Shown piece after piece: positions 30,724 through 41,489 of a DNA stretch of 64,000 bases (positions are counted from its first letter, which is position 1; every line of letters starts with the position of its first letter). Location: NCBI RefSeq assembly GCF_000227115.2, contig NC_016481.1, positions 372,001-436,000 of the forward strand, in the 5' to 3' direction. A program made the position numbers and the translations under genes. The notes beneath the pieces are model-generated. The model had not been told where the DNA came from. It did no database searches and saw only the letters and a program-made list of their open reading frames with translations. Source of the DNA: Naumovozyma dairenensis CBS 421. Taxonomy: Eukaryota; Ascomycota; Saccharomycetes; Saccharomycetales; Saccharomycetaceae.

Positions 30724-32951
30724 TTTCTAATTTAAAATGGAAAAAAAGAAACACTTTGTTCCTGTTCTTATGAAATAGACAAATGGATAGACTAGTGAGT
30801 GAGCGAATGGGTGGTGTATCTTGAAAGGAGTGGACAAGATACTACTGCTACTATTACTATTACTACTACTATTTTTTATTTTTGGAATTCTTTGCGTTTT
30901 GAGTTAGTAACGAATGTCCAATATGCAATGTTACGTAGGCAAATTTCATAGATAGTAAAGCTAAGCTGGATGAGAAACGAGTTTGAGGACGGATGGAGAG
31001 TTGAATGATGATGAGGGAAAAAATTAGATGAGTGGGTTCGTTTTTGGTTCAGTATGTTATTTCATAGGGTAGTTTGTAAATTACTAGGTAATGAATGCTA
31101 TGTGTATAGAATGTAGATAGGCTCCATCTTTTCTCGAGAAAAGTTTCAGAATGAAACGCCGGTATGTCTGTCTGTATTGTTCGTAGCGTAATAGTTCTCG
31201 ACCGAACTTGCCATAATCCCATCAGCAACAAGAACAAACCGGCGGCAAAATTCCTCTCCTGACCGACACGGCCCGCACCCACGGATGGACCCACGGATCG
31301 CCCGATGGACGTAAATCATTTCCGAGAATGTTCTATATTATATAGTCTATCCATCTATACTATAGTTTACATGAATGTTAATATTCCCTTTTAATAAGAG
31401 ACATTCAGGTTAAGTCATCATACTTTCTACAGTGAGATAACCTAGCCTATCTACATATAAGGTACATAGAAATATACAAAAACAATTAAGAAACCAGAAG
31501 CCATACTAAGATATCATATGTCTTCTTTTTCTTTATTACCTGATAACGTTGGAAATATTTGCCGATAGTATCCATACTGTCAAAAGTACAGAGCTCCAGC
31601 GACTCGTATTCACGTTGAATATATAAAGAGGATAATTATAAATTAGCACGGTTATATAGGTCAAAATATTGAAGTAATTTAAAAATATGTATATTTGCCC
31701 TTATCCACCATCTTTGGAAGATAATAGTCCATTGAATTCTTCAACAACTGAATTCTGGGGATATTTCTGAAATTTTACTTTTCAGAGTCACCGCCTGTGT
31801 CTCATATCTTCTTGCTTTAGTCATCTTAGCCTCAATGATCATCAAAACCAGGTGTAATTGGATTGGCCTAACATGGTAAGTATCATTGAACAATACACCA
31901 AGATTTGTCCTCAATGTCAACATCACAAATATTCACGGGTACTCCCTCCTGGTATTTTCCCTCCCTGGGTATCAAAACAAACTACATCCCATTGAACGTC
32001 TTTTTCGTACGTTACCTAATAGTACTTGTGAGGTACAATGGTCAAATGCAGAAACTTGGGATACAAGTATCATTCCATTACACCTTTACCATCTTTCAAA
32101 AGCCTAACTAAATTTTCATAATCTAGGTTTTTAAACAACAATATAACGTCTTGTCCAATAAAGGGGTTTCCTCATTGTACACTACCACAGCGTCATAGAG
32201 AAGAAACTGATGCTAGATTCTCCCTTAGAATACACAAACTTAAGATAGGAAGCCGCGCCAGGTTATTTTAACCTTAGAGGATGGTTGAACAATAGGTCTG
32301 TTGAAAATCTTAAGTGTGACGGTATTGTCCCCTTGCTTTTCGATGCCACAGTACATATAGGAAACGCTATGCCCGAAAAATATTGAAGTTCCTCATTTAT
32401 ATTATACATAATGATCCTAGTATATGCGAAGTATTGGAGCCGGGTATTGTAATTGGTTTTGTAAAACCCTGCAAAAACTGAACGGTCCACAGCATCCTTT
32501 AACGCCGATAGATAATATATATATATGCGAAGAATACATCGGGATTGTCCACTTATACGTTAGGGGAAAAATATCGCTCTCCCTTATTTATATGTCAGTA
32601 AGCTTTTCCATAAATTTCTCCCTTTATATTGCTATGAAATGGAAAACAATGATAATACAAACCGAATTATTGAACATTAGTTACAGTGATGTATATTATA
32701 TTTTTTCTGCAGCAGGACTTTAAGAGGATATTTAAAGTCCTTATTTTGTTAATATTTTTAATTCACCTAATACAGTAGATACAGACCATCTTTAGGGCCT
32801 TGAAAACAAGGGGAGATGTCTTTAAAAGTTGTCACGACCAAGGGAGACTTGTGATGACATCAGATATTAAAAATGTTTATTAAGTTATATATATAGGTTA
32901 TTTTTATCATGATATTGTTCATATATTTTTAGGTATGAATATAAGTGGTTC
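30724..32951. other. large STE12 upstream region
   Basis: About 2.2 kb separates the STE12 start from the SAM35 stop. Short reading frames here look random. A pheromone-response-like pair at 31143-31157 is the only motif I can support. The length suggests a complex regulated promoter. Confidence 0.55.
31143..31157. promoter_or_regulatory. inverted pair of pheromone-response-like elements
   Basis: GTTTCA and ATGAAAC lie head to head, two bases apart, about 420 bases upstream of STE12. The Ste12 site is (A)TGAAACA; both copies match its core but not the last A. Autoregulation is possible. Confidence 0.4.
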
Positions 32952-34010
32952 TTAACAGAATATTGATAGTACTTTCTCGGAATGAATGATCAATTCAGGG
33001 CAAGACTCCTTTACAAATTTCTTTAAAATATTTTTATCATGTAAGTTCAAAATACAAAGGATATAACTTGCTAACTTCAAGTCCAAATAAGAGATATTAG
33101 CTTTCCCCTTATCAGCATGATCGGCTGATAATAAAAAAGATGAAGCGGATGATGATGACGAGTGTTGTTTCTTATCTTTCAAGATATTTTCGAATTGAGT
33201 CATTGATATTTTGAATCTTTCAAATAATAGTTGTAATAATTGATCAATTTGTAATTTATGTGAATTTGTTCTTACAATTGAATTCAAATGGTTCATCAGT
33301 TCCAAATTTCTTAAATTGAATTGATTTCTATTAGCGATTGATAGTTTCTGTTGTTGTAATAAATGGCTTAAATTATCAATATTATCATGTTCACGATAAT
33401 GATACGTTTCATGGAATTGTTCTGAAGGGACGTTGAATAAGAATTGTGAAATCCAACAATCTTGAATTGTAGTATCGACTAGATTCAATAATAATTTTTC
33501 TTTCGGTTTGATCGCTTTATTAGATGATACCATGTATTCAACAGATGTTAAAATAGTTTTGCTTTCCTGCGCTATATCATTAACATTATTATGTTTATTT
33601 TCAATTAATATTGGCAAAATTCGTTGAGGAGTAGCCAAATATGATAGTGTTATGACATTGTTTTCAGAAATAGAAATGGAGGGAGGATTTTTATCTATTA
33701 ATGATAAATTGTTATTAGAAGGTAATTTAAGATTATTTTTCAAACAAAGTGCGAATTGTAGATATTGGCAAATCGGATCAGTACATAAGATCGCATTTTT
33801 CTTTGGATGCTTATAAACGTTGTAGACTGCTAGTGAAAAAGATTTATCTATCATTCCATTATTTTCCACATTAATAGTAGTGAACGGATATGTTCTGGAA
33901 TCAATATCATTTTGTCTTTGAGTATCTTGGTTATTAATTGGCGGATAAGTTACTAGCGGAAAAGTATCAAATAATAATTTAATTGGGGAAGGGACAGTAA
34001 GCGGTGACAT
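32952..34010 (-). CDS. SAM35: Sam35, mitochondrial outer-membrane sorting and assembly subunit
   Basis: The 352-residue protein matches S. cerevisiae Sam35/Tom38 (YHR083W, 329 residues). Sam35 sits on the cytosolic face of the SAM complex and helps recognise the beta-signal of barrel precursors. Shared segments include KLLFDTFPL near the N-terminus, AVYNVY, CTDPICQYLQFALC near 75-90, and LDLKLASYILCILN near the C-terminus. There is no membrane segment, as in the family. Asn/Ser-rich inserts explain the extra length. Neighbours STE12 and KSP1 are as in S. cerevisiae. Confidence 0.92.
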   Translation of the reverse strand: MSPLTVPSPIKLLFDTFPLVTYPPINNQDTQRQNDIDSRTYPFTTINVENNGMIDKSFSLAVYNVYKHPKKNAILCTDPICQYLQFALCLKNNLKLPSNNNLSLIDKNPPSISISENNVITLSYLATPQRILPILIENKHNNVNDIAQESKTILTSVEYMVSSNKAIKPKEKLLLNLVDTTIQDCWISQFLFNVPSEQFHETYHYREHDNIDNLSHLLQQQKLSIANRNQFNLRNLELMNHLNSIVRTNSHKLQIDQLLQLLFERFKISMTQFENILKDKKQHSSSSSASSFLLSADHADKGKANISYLDLKLASYILCILNLHDKNILKKFVKESCPELIIHSEKVLSIFC

Positions 34011-35977
34011 ATTTTTCTAGATCTAGCATGCAATCCTGTATCTGATGTGTCTTAATCTTGATTTGATTACCTAATTACTTATTATCATACAAGTCTTTTT
34101 TAATGATTATTCTTATTCATATAGGAATGAAATGGAAAATGTTCCACCTACGCGAAAAATAGGGTTCGAAGTGAAACAATCTAAGTGCTAACCCTGACCC
34201 AGTGCTGCTTCATATATGATTAATGGCAAGATTCGGTAAGCTACTCAAGCAAAGGAAGAAATGACGTTTAATAACAGAAAGCCATGACCAAAACTTGAAG
34301 TATATTGAGATCCCGGAAGAATTTATGTCAAAAAAAAATTTGTGAACTGTTAAATTATAATCTCACCATCTTTCAATTTTGAGATATCCAGGTGGATCAT
34401 TCAAGAATCTTAAATATTGTCTAATAACTTGATGATATATATAATATAGTGTTACTTTATATATTGAGGAAATAAGCTGATTATTTATTTGTGTGATTAT
34501 ATACATATAATGTTAGCAGGTAGATATGTAAAATTCCAATGTGCCATAATCGACAAATAGCAAATCAGTCAAGAATATATTCATATCGAGATTTTTGTAT
34601 TTTGCCCTGATCTGTTAAGTTTATTCGAACTATTATTAAATTATAATTATCATAGAAAAGTACTAGAACACTTTTAGAGCCAGATGAATACAAAGAATAC
34701 CCCAAAAATGAATGTATATTTAATTTACGACTATTTACACATACATATTCCACAGTTCTTTTGTTTCATTTGCATTTCAACGGCTATATCCCATAGAAGG
34801 GAACCCTTTCAATATCAATATATGTGGCTGAAACTTATTTCTCTGTAGTTTAGGCATTGCTATATGTTCTAGTTGTTAACTAATCCTCTCTGCGATAAGG
34901 GTCTTTATAAGATTCCCGTGTTGGAGCACAGCCGTACGCAAACGGTACATCTTCGGCCCTGAATCTAAATAAGGGCCCCACATTAGCGTTAGGGCTGGTA
35001 ATAATCCCTTTGCTTCCTCCCATCCGGATTTCGGAATTCGATTGCCGCCACTTCATAATCTGATCATGATTGTAAACTACCCGCCACACACCCGAGAGAT
35101 ACTTCTTTCTAGAAAAATCTTGATTAACAAATTTAAAATAAAATTGGAGGGAAGAGAAGCGAAACACGAAGCGCTGGAGTAATCTCAAATCCCAAAATAT
35201 GATAATAATAATAACAGTCATATCCGTAAATGTAACCGTGAGATACTGAACAGGGTTTACGTAAACCATACAATACATACATACATACATACGTACCTAC
35301 CTACTAACAACACATCATCTATTGTATCCTTATTTTATAAGCCGTTCTTTCATTCTTTCAACTATCAGTGCACAATAAGGACCAACAAAAGAACTACTTA
35401 TATACTCCCGTTCTCTCCTCTCCACCTGGATCTCGATCTGCATCTGAATTCCTTATCTTTGTTTTGTTCCTTGATATTTTGATTTTGATATACCGACAAG
35501 AAAAACACAATTAAAATATACCTGGAAAAGACTCCTCTTCATTCAGTCGATTAGTGAAAATAATACATCTCTGATTCATAGTTATTTTTTTTTGGTATCA
35601 ACGAAACGAAGAGAATCAAAAACAAAAATAAAGAAAGTTTTTTTTTTTTTTTTAAGGACAAAGAAAGACAGAAAGAAAGATAAAAACAACCTAATCATTT
35701 GACTTCGATTTACGTCTCTTTTATCCTCCTTCAAATTGTTCCACAGAAAAAAGAAGAATAAGCTATATCTTCAATACAACTCTTCTTTTTTTCATTCATT
35801 CAACCTGAAATCTTATCATTCCAAAAGACAAAAAAAAACAAATATAAAACAAAATAGAAACAACGAACACATAAAATAACGACAGCATTGCATCGCATTC
35901 TATAATCACTTGATTTTCCCCATTTTTCTGCATAATAATTTTAATATTAATATTGATAATAATAAGATCACATAATA
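34011..35977. other. divergent SAM35-KSP1 promoter region
   Basis: Nearly 2 kb without a supported gene. It contains a GC-richer patch (about 34890-35090), a 14-base perfect palindrome at 35254-35267, a CATA microsatellite (about 35269-35303), and T/A-rich tracts with a run of about 15 T near 35639-35653, ahead of a long AT-rich KSP1 leader. Confidence 0.55.
35254..35267. repeat. 14-base perfect palindrome GGTTTACGTAAACC
   Basis: It is a perfect palindrome with two head-to-head GTAAAC halves, resembling paired forkhead-type sites, about 720 bases upstream of KSP1. Function is unknown. Confidence 0.6.
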
Positions 35978-38900
35978 ATGTCATTAGATTACGAAATTTA
36001 TAAAGAAGGTGGTATTCTAAATGATAGATACCAAAAAATTGAAGATATTAGTGAAGGTTCATACGGTTATGTCTCTTTAGCAAAAGATACTAAAGAAAAA
36101 AAATTGGTTGCTATAAAATATATATTCAAATTAGATCCCGATCAACGAGATGAATACGACAATGATGATTGTGACCGTGACCATAACGATTGTTCTAGTT
36201 TGGAAAAGAAACAAAACTATCTCGACCATAAACAATCCTTAATCTCTCCTAACGTCAGATCAAGATTAACTGATGATATTTGCTTGGAGGCGATGTATGA
36301 AGTGGATATTCAAACTAAAATTGGTAGACATAAAAATATAGTTGCACTTTTAGATTTCTTCGATTCTTATATCATTATGGAGTATTGTTCAGGTGGTGAT
36401 CTTTATGAAGCTATTAAGGATGATATCTTACCAAGAAAGACTAAACCTATCACCCATATCATATCTCAAATTATGGATGCCATAGAATTCGTTCATAATA
36501 AGGGGATTTATCATAGAGATATTAAACCTGAAAATATCTTAATTACAGGGATCGATTGGACAATTAAATTGACTGATTGGGGGTTAGCAACTACTGATAA
36601 AACCTCATTTGATCGTTCTGTAGGTAGTGAAAGATATATGGCTCCAGAATTATTCGAATCAAATTTGGATTTAGATGAAAGGAAAGAACCTTACTCTTGT
36701 GATAAAGTCGACTTATGGGCTATGGGAATTGTGTTTTTGAATATTGTTTTCCATAAAAATCCATTCAGTGTGGCAAATCAATCTGATAAATCATTTTGTT
36801 ATTTTGCTGCCAATAGGGAAGCTTTATTTGATGTCTTTTCAACAATGACCTATGATTTTTTCCAAGTGTTAAGGTACAGTTTGACAATCGATCCAACAAA
36901 TCGTGATTTGAAAAAAATGAGAATGGAATTATTGAATTTATCAGAATATACCCTTGATGATGAATATTATAACTCTATTGAAGAAGGTGGTTATGAAACG
37001 GAAATATCAGATGTCACCACTACTACATCGACTCCATTACCTCCTATCCCACCATCCTCTGCACCAGTTGGATTACCTACTCCAGTTTCATCTACTACAA
37101 AAGTACCAGAATTCAAGAATGTATTCACACCAGGGGAAGTCAAAAATAACGAAAATAATACCTCAAGTAATAATTTCTCCACTGTGGAAAGTACCTCAAC
37201 TGCAGTAGGTTCCAATTCTACATCAAACTCCAAAAATACTGATTATGACGATAATAATAATAATAACAATAATGATAACAATACCAATAAACTCAACAGT
37301 AGTTCTGCTAATAAAAATGAACCAAACTTTAAGAAACCATTTGAAATTCCACAATTTAATATTCTGCATCATAAAAACGATAGTACTAAGAGTAATAATA
37401 GTTCAAACAGTGTATATAGTAAAAACTCACACTATCATAATTATCATAACTATAATAACGAATACAATACTAAATTTAATCCAAATAGAAGGGAATCATA
37501 TAACGTTGGTTATACTTCCAAAGAAAGAGCCAAATCGACACCAAAATTCAAGTTCCAAAAACGTCGTCGTAATTCAAAGAAAAATTATAATAATCATTCA
37601 AAGGCAAATCCAATTAAAATTGAAAATAGGAATAGAAGTAAAATTCTTAAGAATTCAAGGAAACCTTTGGGTATACCTACACCAAATACTCATATTAATA
37701 ATTTCTTTCATGAATATAAAGCTTCTAAGCAAGACTCGGATCATTTTAACACAAGAGATTTTTTCACTCCACCAAGTATTCAAAATAGATATATGGAAGG
37801 TATTTTCAATAGTAAACAATATAAACAGCATCGTCCGTATAATAATAAGATTTGGAACAAGAATTTCATGACTAATAATAATACTGCAAGCATCACCAAT
37901 TCTACCACAGGTAATATCAACAATAACGGTAATAGTTATAAACAACCCTCTGGATATGGTAAATTTAGAAGACCAAGCACAACAGGCAGTTCATATTACG
38001 CCAATAATAATAGTAAATCTCCAATGAATAGATTAAGTTTTAGTTCTCATACCCCTTCTGGAAGTTATGGTAGACGAGGTTCCGCAACTACAATGCCTTC
38101 TACAGTACTTCAACATTCACCAGGTAGTTATGTTCCACCAAGCTTAAGAAATAATAGATTTAATGGTACAACAGCATCAACTCAATTTTTATCAGTTTCC
38201 CCGAATATTCCAACTATTTCCTCTGTTTTAGATGAATCCAATTCCTTTGTGCCCAAATCTACTAATACTAGTTCAAATGTTAATTATAAACAACCGCAGC
38301 CACAAAAATATCAACAACCAAATTCATTAATTAGTAGCGATTTGGAAGATCATGATTCAGATGAAGTTTTATTTACATTAGATGAAAATGAAAATGATTT
38401 TGTACAAAATATGAACAATTTAACGTTAGACGATGATAGGGATACTCATCATGTTCAAAATACGACCACGCACAATAACAATAACAACAATAATCATACT
38501 ATAGATGAACATAGTTCAATTAATAATGGCACAAACCCGCTGTTATTACAAAGGTCACAACAAGAACCACAACATCAAAACATCACACATTATCAAAAAT
38601 CCCCGAGGTTATCTCAATCACATAATAATAACTATGTGAATTCCAATGATGAAGAATTACCAGATTTACTGAGGTCACCTATGGCTCAAAACGCTCAATT
38701 AAATTCATATACTATGCCATCAATGTATGAACAACGACGTCAACAACAACAACCATCATCATCATCTATGCTGAATTATAATTCGAATAATAATAATACT
38801 ACCACATTAAACAATCCATTATTACAACCTGTTCATAACAGACGAACATCATCTCCATTAACTCATGAAGTTCAAATAAACGAAAGTGAAGAAGATGGAT

Positions 38901-39712
38901 TCATTAATGACATTAAGAGGAAGACGAAAATGGGTGTATATGTTCCACCACATCATAGAAGAAGTTTTAATAATAGTGAAATGAAATCAGGTAATATATT
39001 GAATCAAACAGATTCCATGTCTAAATCATTAGGAACTAGCAATGGAGCAACTTTATCTGTGTCACATAATACTATGATGTTTAGTAGTGGTGGTGATGAT
39101 AGAGTTAGTCCTCGTGGAAGTTCAATCAAGTACGATAATAATAATAATAGGATTGGTATGTTAAGTTCTAGTTTCCATAAGCCGTTTATTCCATATCATA
39201 GTAGAAATGCAGCGAACGATAATAGTAATAATAATAATAATGATAATATTGGTGATAAAAAGAAGATAGAGGAGGAAGTCAAGAATATTAATGTTGACGA
39301 TGGTAATACCACAGCGATCCAGGATGATGATGTGTTTGCAAATTCTTATAATGATGCTTTGATTTTTGAAGATGATGAAGATGATTTTGTCGAAGAATAT
39401 TATAAGAATAATGCTAATGAAAGATCTATGTTTGGTCCTTATGAGATTTATAATGATAATATTCAATCAATGCAAGATGAGGATGATGAGGATGAGGTAG
39501 AAGATCAAGATGAAGATGACGATGGAGACAATGCTGTTGAAAATGATGTTCATGTTCGTCGTGACCATAAAGACTTGGATACACTAAGTAACAAATCTGC
39601 TACTACGACTGCTGCTGGAAAGAGGAAATCTAGTATTTTACATGAAGGAGTTGTTGGTTCATTAGAACAATATAAAAATAATTGGTTAATGTTGCAACAG
39701 CAACAGGATTGA
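35978..39712 (+). CDS. KSP1: Ksp1 Ser/Thr protein kinase
   Basis: The N-terminal kinase domain (about 18-330) has the glycine loop SEGSYGYVSLAKD, the catalytic HRDIKPENIL with Asp181, and DWG in place of DFG, followed by SERYMAPELF. DWG is also what I recall for S. cerevisiae Ksp1 (YHR082C, 1029 residues). Ksp1 acts in PKA/TORC1 signalling, autophagy restraint and filamentous growth. The kinase core carries an acidic insert after the VAIKYIFKLD segment. The long C-terminal part (about 340-1244) is Asn/Ser-rich, with conserved islands such as RKPLGIPTPNTH, NTRDFFTPPS, VYVPPHHRRSF and ATLSVSHNT. The extra 215 residues come mainly from Asn and Asp tracts. Confidence 0.95.
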   Translation: MSLDYEIYKEGGILNDRYQKIEDISEGSYGYVSLAKDTKEKKLVAIKYIFKLDPDQRDEYDNDDCDRDHNDCSSLEKKQNYLDHKQSLISPNVRSRLTDDICLEAMYEVDIQTKIGRHKNIVALLDFFDSYIIMEYCSGGDLYEAIKDDILPRKTKPITHIISQIMDAIEFVHNKGIYHRDIKPENILITGIDWTIKLTDWGLATTDKTSFDRSVGSERYMAPELFESNLDLDERKEPYSCDKVDLWAMGIVFLNIVFHKNPFSVANQSDKSFCYFAANREALFDVFSTMTYDFFQVLRYSLTIDPTNRDLKKMRMELLNLSEYTLDDEYYNSIEEGGYETEISDVTTTTSTPLPPIPPSSAPVGLPTPVSSTTKVPEFKNVFTPGEVKNNENNTSSNNFSTVESTSTAVGSNSTSNSKNTDYDDNNNNNNNDNNTNKLNSSSANKNEPNFKKPFEIPQFNILHHKNDSTKSNNSSNSVYSKNSHYHNYHNYNNEYNTKFNPNRRESYNVGYTSKERAKSTPKFKFQKRRRNSKKNYNNHSKANPIKIENRNRSKILKNSRKPLGIPTPNTHINNFFHEYKASKQDSDHFNTRDFFTPPSIQNRYMEGIFNSKQYKQHRPYNNKIWNKNFMTNNNTASITNSTTGNINNNGNSYKQPSGYGKFRRPSTTGSSYYANNNSKSPMNRLSFSSHTPSGSYGRRGSATTMPSTVLQHSPGSYVPPSLRNNRFNGTTASTQFLSVSPNIPTISSVLDESNSFVPKSTNTSSNVNYKQPQPQKYQQPNSLISSDLEDHDSDEVLFTLDENENDFVQNMNNLTLDDDRDTHHVQNTTTHNNNNNNNHTIDEHSSINNGTNPLLLQRSQQEPQHQNITHYQKSPRLSQSHNNNYVNSNDEELPDLLRSPMAQNAQLNSYTMPSMYEQRRQQQQPSSSSMLNYNSNNNNTTTLNNPLLQPVHNRRTSSPLTHEVQINESEEDGFINDIKRKTKMGVYVPPHHRRSFNNSEMKSGNILNQTDSMSKSLGTSNGATLSVSHNTMMFSSGGDDRVSPRGSSIKYDNNNNRIGMLSSSFHKPFIPYHSRNAANDNSNNNNNDNIGDKKKIEEEVKNINVDDGNTTAIQDDDVFANSYNDALIFEDDEDDFVEEYYKNNANERSMFGPYEIYNDNIQSMQDEDDEDEVEDQDEDDDGDNAVENDVHVRRDHKDLDTLSNKSATTTAAGKRKSSILHEGVVGSLEQYKNNWLMLQQQQD

Positions 39713-39873
39713 TTTTACTACCAACAATATATGATGTAAAAAATCGTAATGCCATACTAATAACACTAATAATAATAATGCATATATAAAAATATATATA
39801 TATAATATAACAAAAATCTATATATTATATAATTATGAATGAAAGAGCAATTTTTACTTTATATTTTATTCAT

Positions 39874-40503
39874 TTAATCCTTTGATATTTTATTTTTCAT
39901 CTTCTGTGCCGTCCTTTTTTCTGTTCTTGCTTGTTTTTTAGAAGAGGGCTTGTTTTTATTTTTATTTTTATTTTTCTTCTTATTTTCAACGATGTTATTC
40001 ATTATGGCTTCTCTATCTATACTGTTGTTATCAACGGAGGTCATATTAGTGGTAGTAGTCACAGATTGTTGCTCATTGAATTTAGTATGTTTTCCCTTTT
40101 GAAAATTTTGATTACTTATAGCAGAATCATTTCTATTTAATGAAGATATTATTAAATTTTTTGCGTTTGACTTTTCCCTCTCATTAGAGTTATTTTTCTC
40201 CATTAGTTTATTCTTTAATGAATTAGCCCGTTGCATATAATCTTTCACTCTATTCAATTCATATTGAATATTTGATAAATCTTTAAAGTTTAAAATTTTA
40301 ATGTATGCGAACATAAGAGAGGTTAAAATGTAGGCGAATTTATTTGTTAGTTCTAATCTTTCAGGTTCATTGTTGATTAATATTAAATGATCATCTAATG
40401 ATTTGGATGTTAATTTTGCCAATAGTGGATTCAGAAGGTTTAGTTGTTTTTGTAGATTATTTAAAAATGGTTTAATCTTTTGTAATTCCAAATTTTGATC
40501 CAT
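39874..40503 (-). CDS. LRP1: Lrp1/Rrp47, nuclear exosome cofactor
   Basis: The 209-residue protein has the C1D/Sas10-type helical domain at residues 1-95 (PFLNNLQKQLNLLNPLLAKL onward) and a Lys-rich C-terminal tail (about 170-209). S. cerevisiae Lrp1 (YHR081W, 184 residues) binds Rrp6 through the helical domain and RNA through the basic tail, and is needed for 3' trimming of 5.8S rRNA and snoRNAs. The Ser/Asn-rich middle is expanded. A perfect PAC box lies upstream. It converges with KSP1, 161 bases away. Confidence 0.93.
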   Translation of the reverse strand: MDQNLELQKIKPFLNNLQKQLNLLNPLLAKLTSKSLDDHLILINNEPERLELTNKFAYILTSLMFAYIKILNFKDLSNIQYELNRVKDYMQRANSLKNKLMEKNNSNEREKSNAKNLIISSLNRNDSAISNQNFQKGKHTKFNEQQSVTTTTNMTSVDNNSIDREAIMNNIVENKKKNKNKNKNKPSSKKQARTEKRTAQKMKNKISKD

Positions 40504-40674
40504 AGCTTATATACTTTGTGCACTAGTTGGTAGATAGAGTGGGAGAAAATCGACAGTAATCCGTGGAGCAAAAATTAAGGAATATGGGCTATGTTATGGC
40601 AGTATAATGCTACTTTTTGATCAATTGTGAATAATTTTTCAAGTTGATATTATCTTATGTTAGTCCTAGGATTC

Positions 40675-40682
40675 GCGATGAG
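40675..40682. promoter_or_regulatory. PAC box of LRP1
   Basis: GCGATGAG is a perfect PAC consensus, about 170 bases upstream of LRP1. An AAAAAATTT stretch at about 40713-40721 resembles an RRPE. The combination suits an rRNA-processing gene. Confidence 0.7.
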
Positions 40683-41100
40683 CAAGTAGCTGTAATATAC
40701 ATGTTACATTAGAAAAAATTTCAAATAGAAGTTTCTGAAAGTACTGCACGTGATATATCCTGTGGAGGTTTAGATGTTGATCACGCGACACAATTATCCG
40801 TAAGGTATATCACGGGTAGTTACCATCTTTCCTTCCCATATATCCGGGAAGACATTACAATTTCCACTTACATCTCCCAAAAGGGAGACCCCGATCCCGT
40901 GGAACATCCGTTGAGGGAAGAGAAGGATCTCCTTTTGCTCACTCACTCACTCATCGATTACGCTGTTAGTCAGTTGTAAGTAAGTAAGCAAGTAAATTTG
41001 CATAATACAGAATATGTAAGGGTAAGAGGATAAAGGTACGTTAGTTATAGTGGCATCCCCTCCATATACCTCCAACCCCGCAGGATCCTCACACCACATA

Positions 41101-41131
41101 CAACTACTACAACTACTACAACTACTACAAG
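41101..41131. repeat. nine-base tandem repeat (CAACTACTA)
   Basis: Three full copies and part of a fourth of a nine-base unit lie in the LAM4 upstream region. It is a minor minisatellite with no evident function. Confidence 0.85.
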
Positions 41132-41489
41132 GTACAGTTCTTATATGCACACAGTGGGTGGCTACAGGAAATAAGGGCAATATGTACATAGAGTCAGTTA
41201 GGGTACCTTTACACTCTAAAATGGAAATAAGAACATGCGCTGGGATTTGATGAGGATTCTTATACTATCCCATACACACATATCCAAAGCTGATATAATC
41301 TTTATTTACACTACTCTAGTCTGCTAACTTACATCTAGTCTCACTTTGTCTTTAATCATTTTTCAGGAATACAAATGATACAACGTTTGTGATATCTTTT
41401 ACATCAGATCTACTTTGGAAGACTCTTTGCCACTGCCGTTGAACGTCATATACTACAAATTCCTATAGCTACTGATATTTTACACAATA

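Larger units (their letters stand above)
40504..41489. other. divergent LRP1-LAM4 promoter region
   Basis: About 1 kb without a supported gene. It holds the LRP1 PAC box and a nine-base tandem repeat (CAACTACTA, about 3.4 copies, 41101-41131). Confidence 0.6.

Noticed and set aside
30731..32951. Search for a hidden gene in the 2.2-kb STE12 upstream region
   Set aside because: All frames are short, overlapping and without family features; a long promoter is the simpler reading.
34150..34200. A GGTTCGAA B-box-like sequence suggesting a tRNA gene
   Set aside because: No acceptor stem, A box or terminator can be matched around it.
34880..35290. A 136-codon minus-strand frame upstream of KSP1
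   Set aside because: It runs through a CATA microsatellite, shows no family resemblance and lies in a promoter; the GC-richer part explains its openness.
36580..36600. DWG instead of DFG in Ksp1 as a sign of an inactive kinase
   Set aside because: As far as I recall the S. cerevisiae Ksp1 kinase carries the same DWG, and the HRD and glycine loop are intact.
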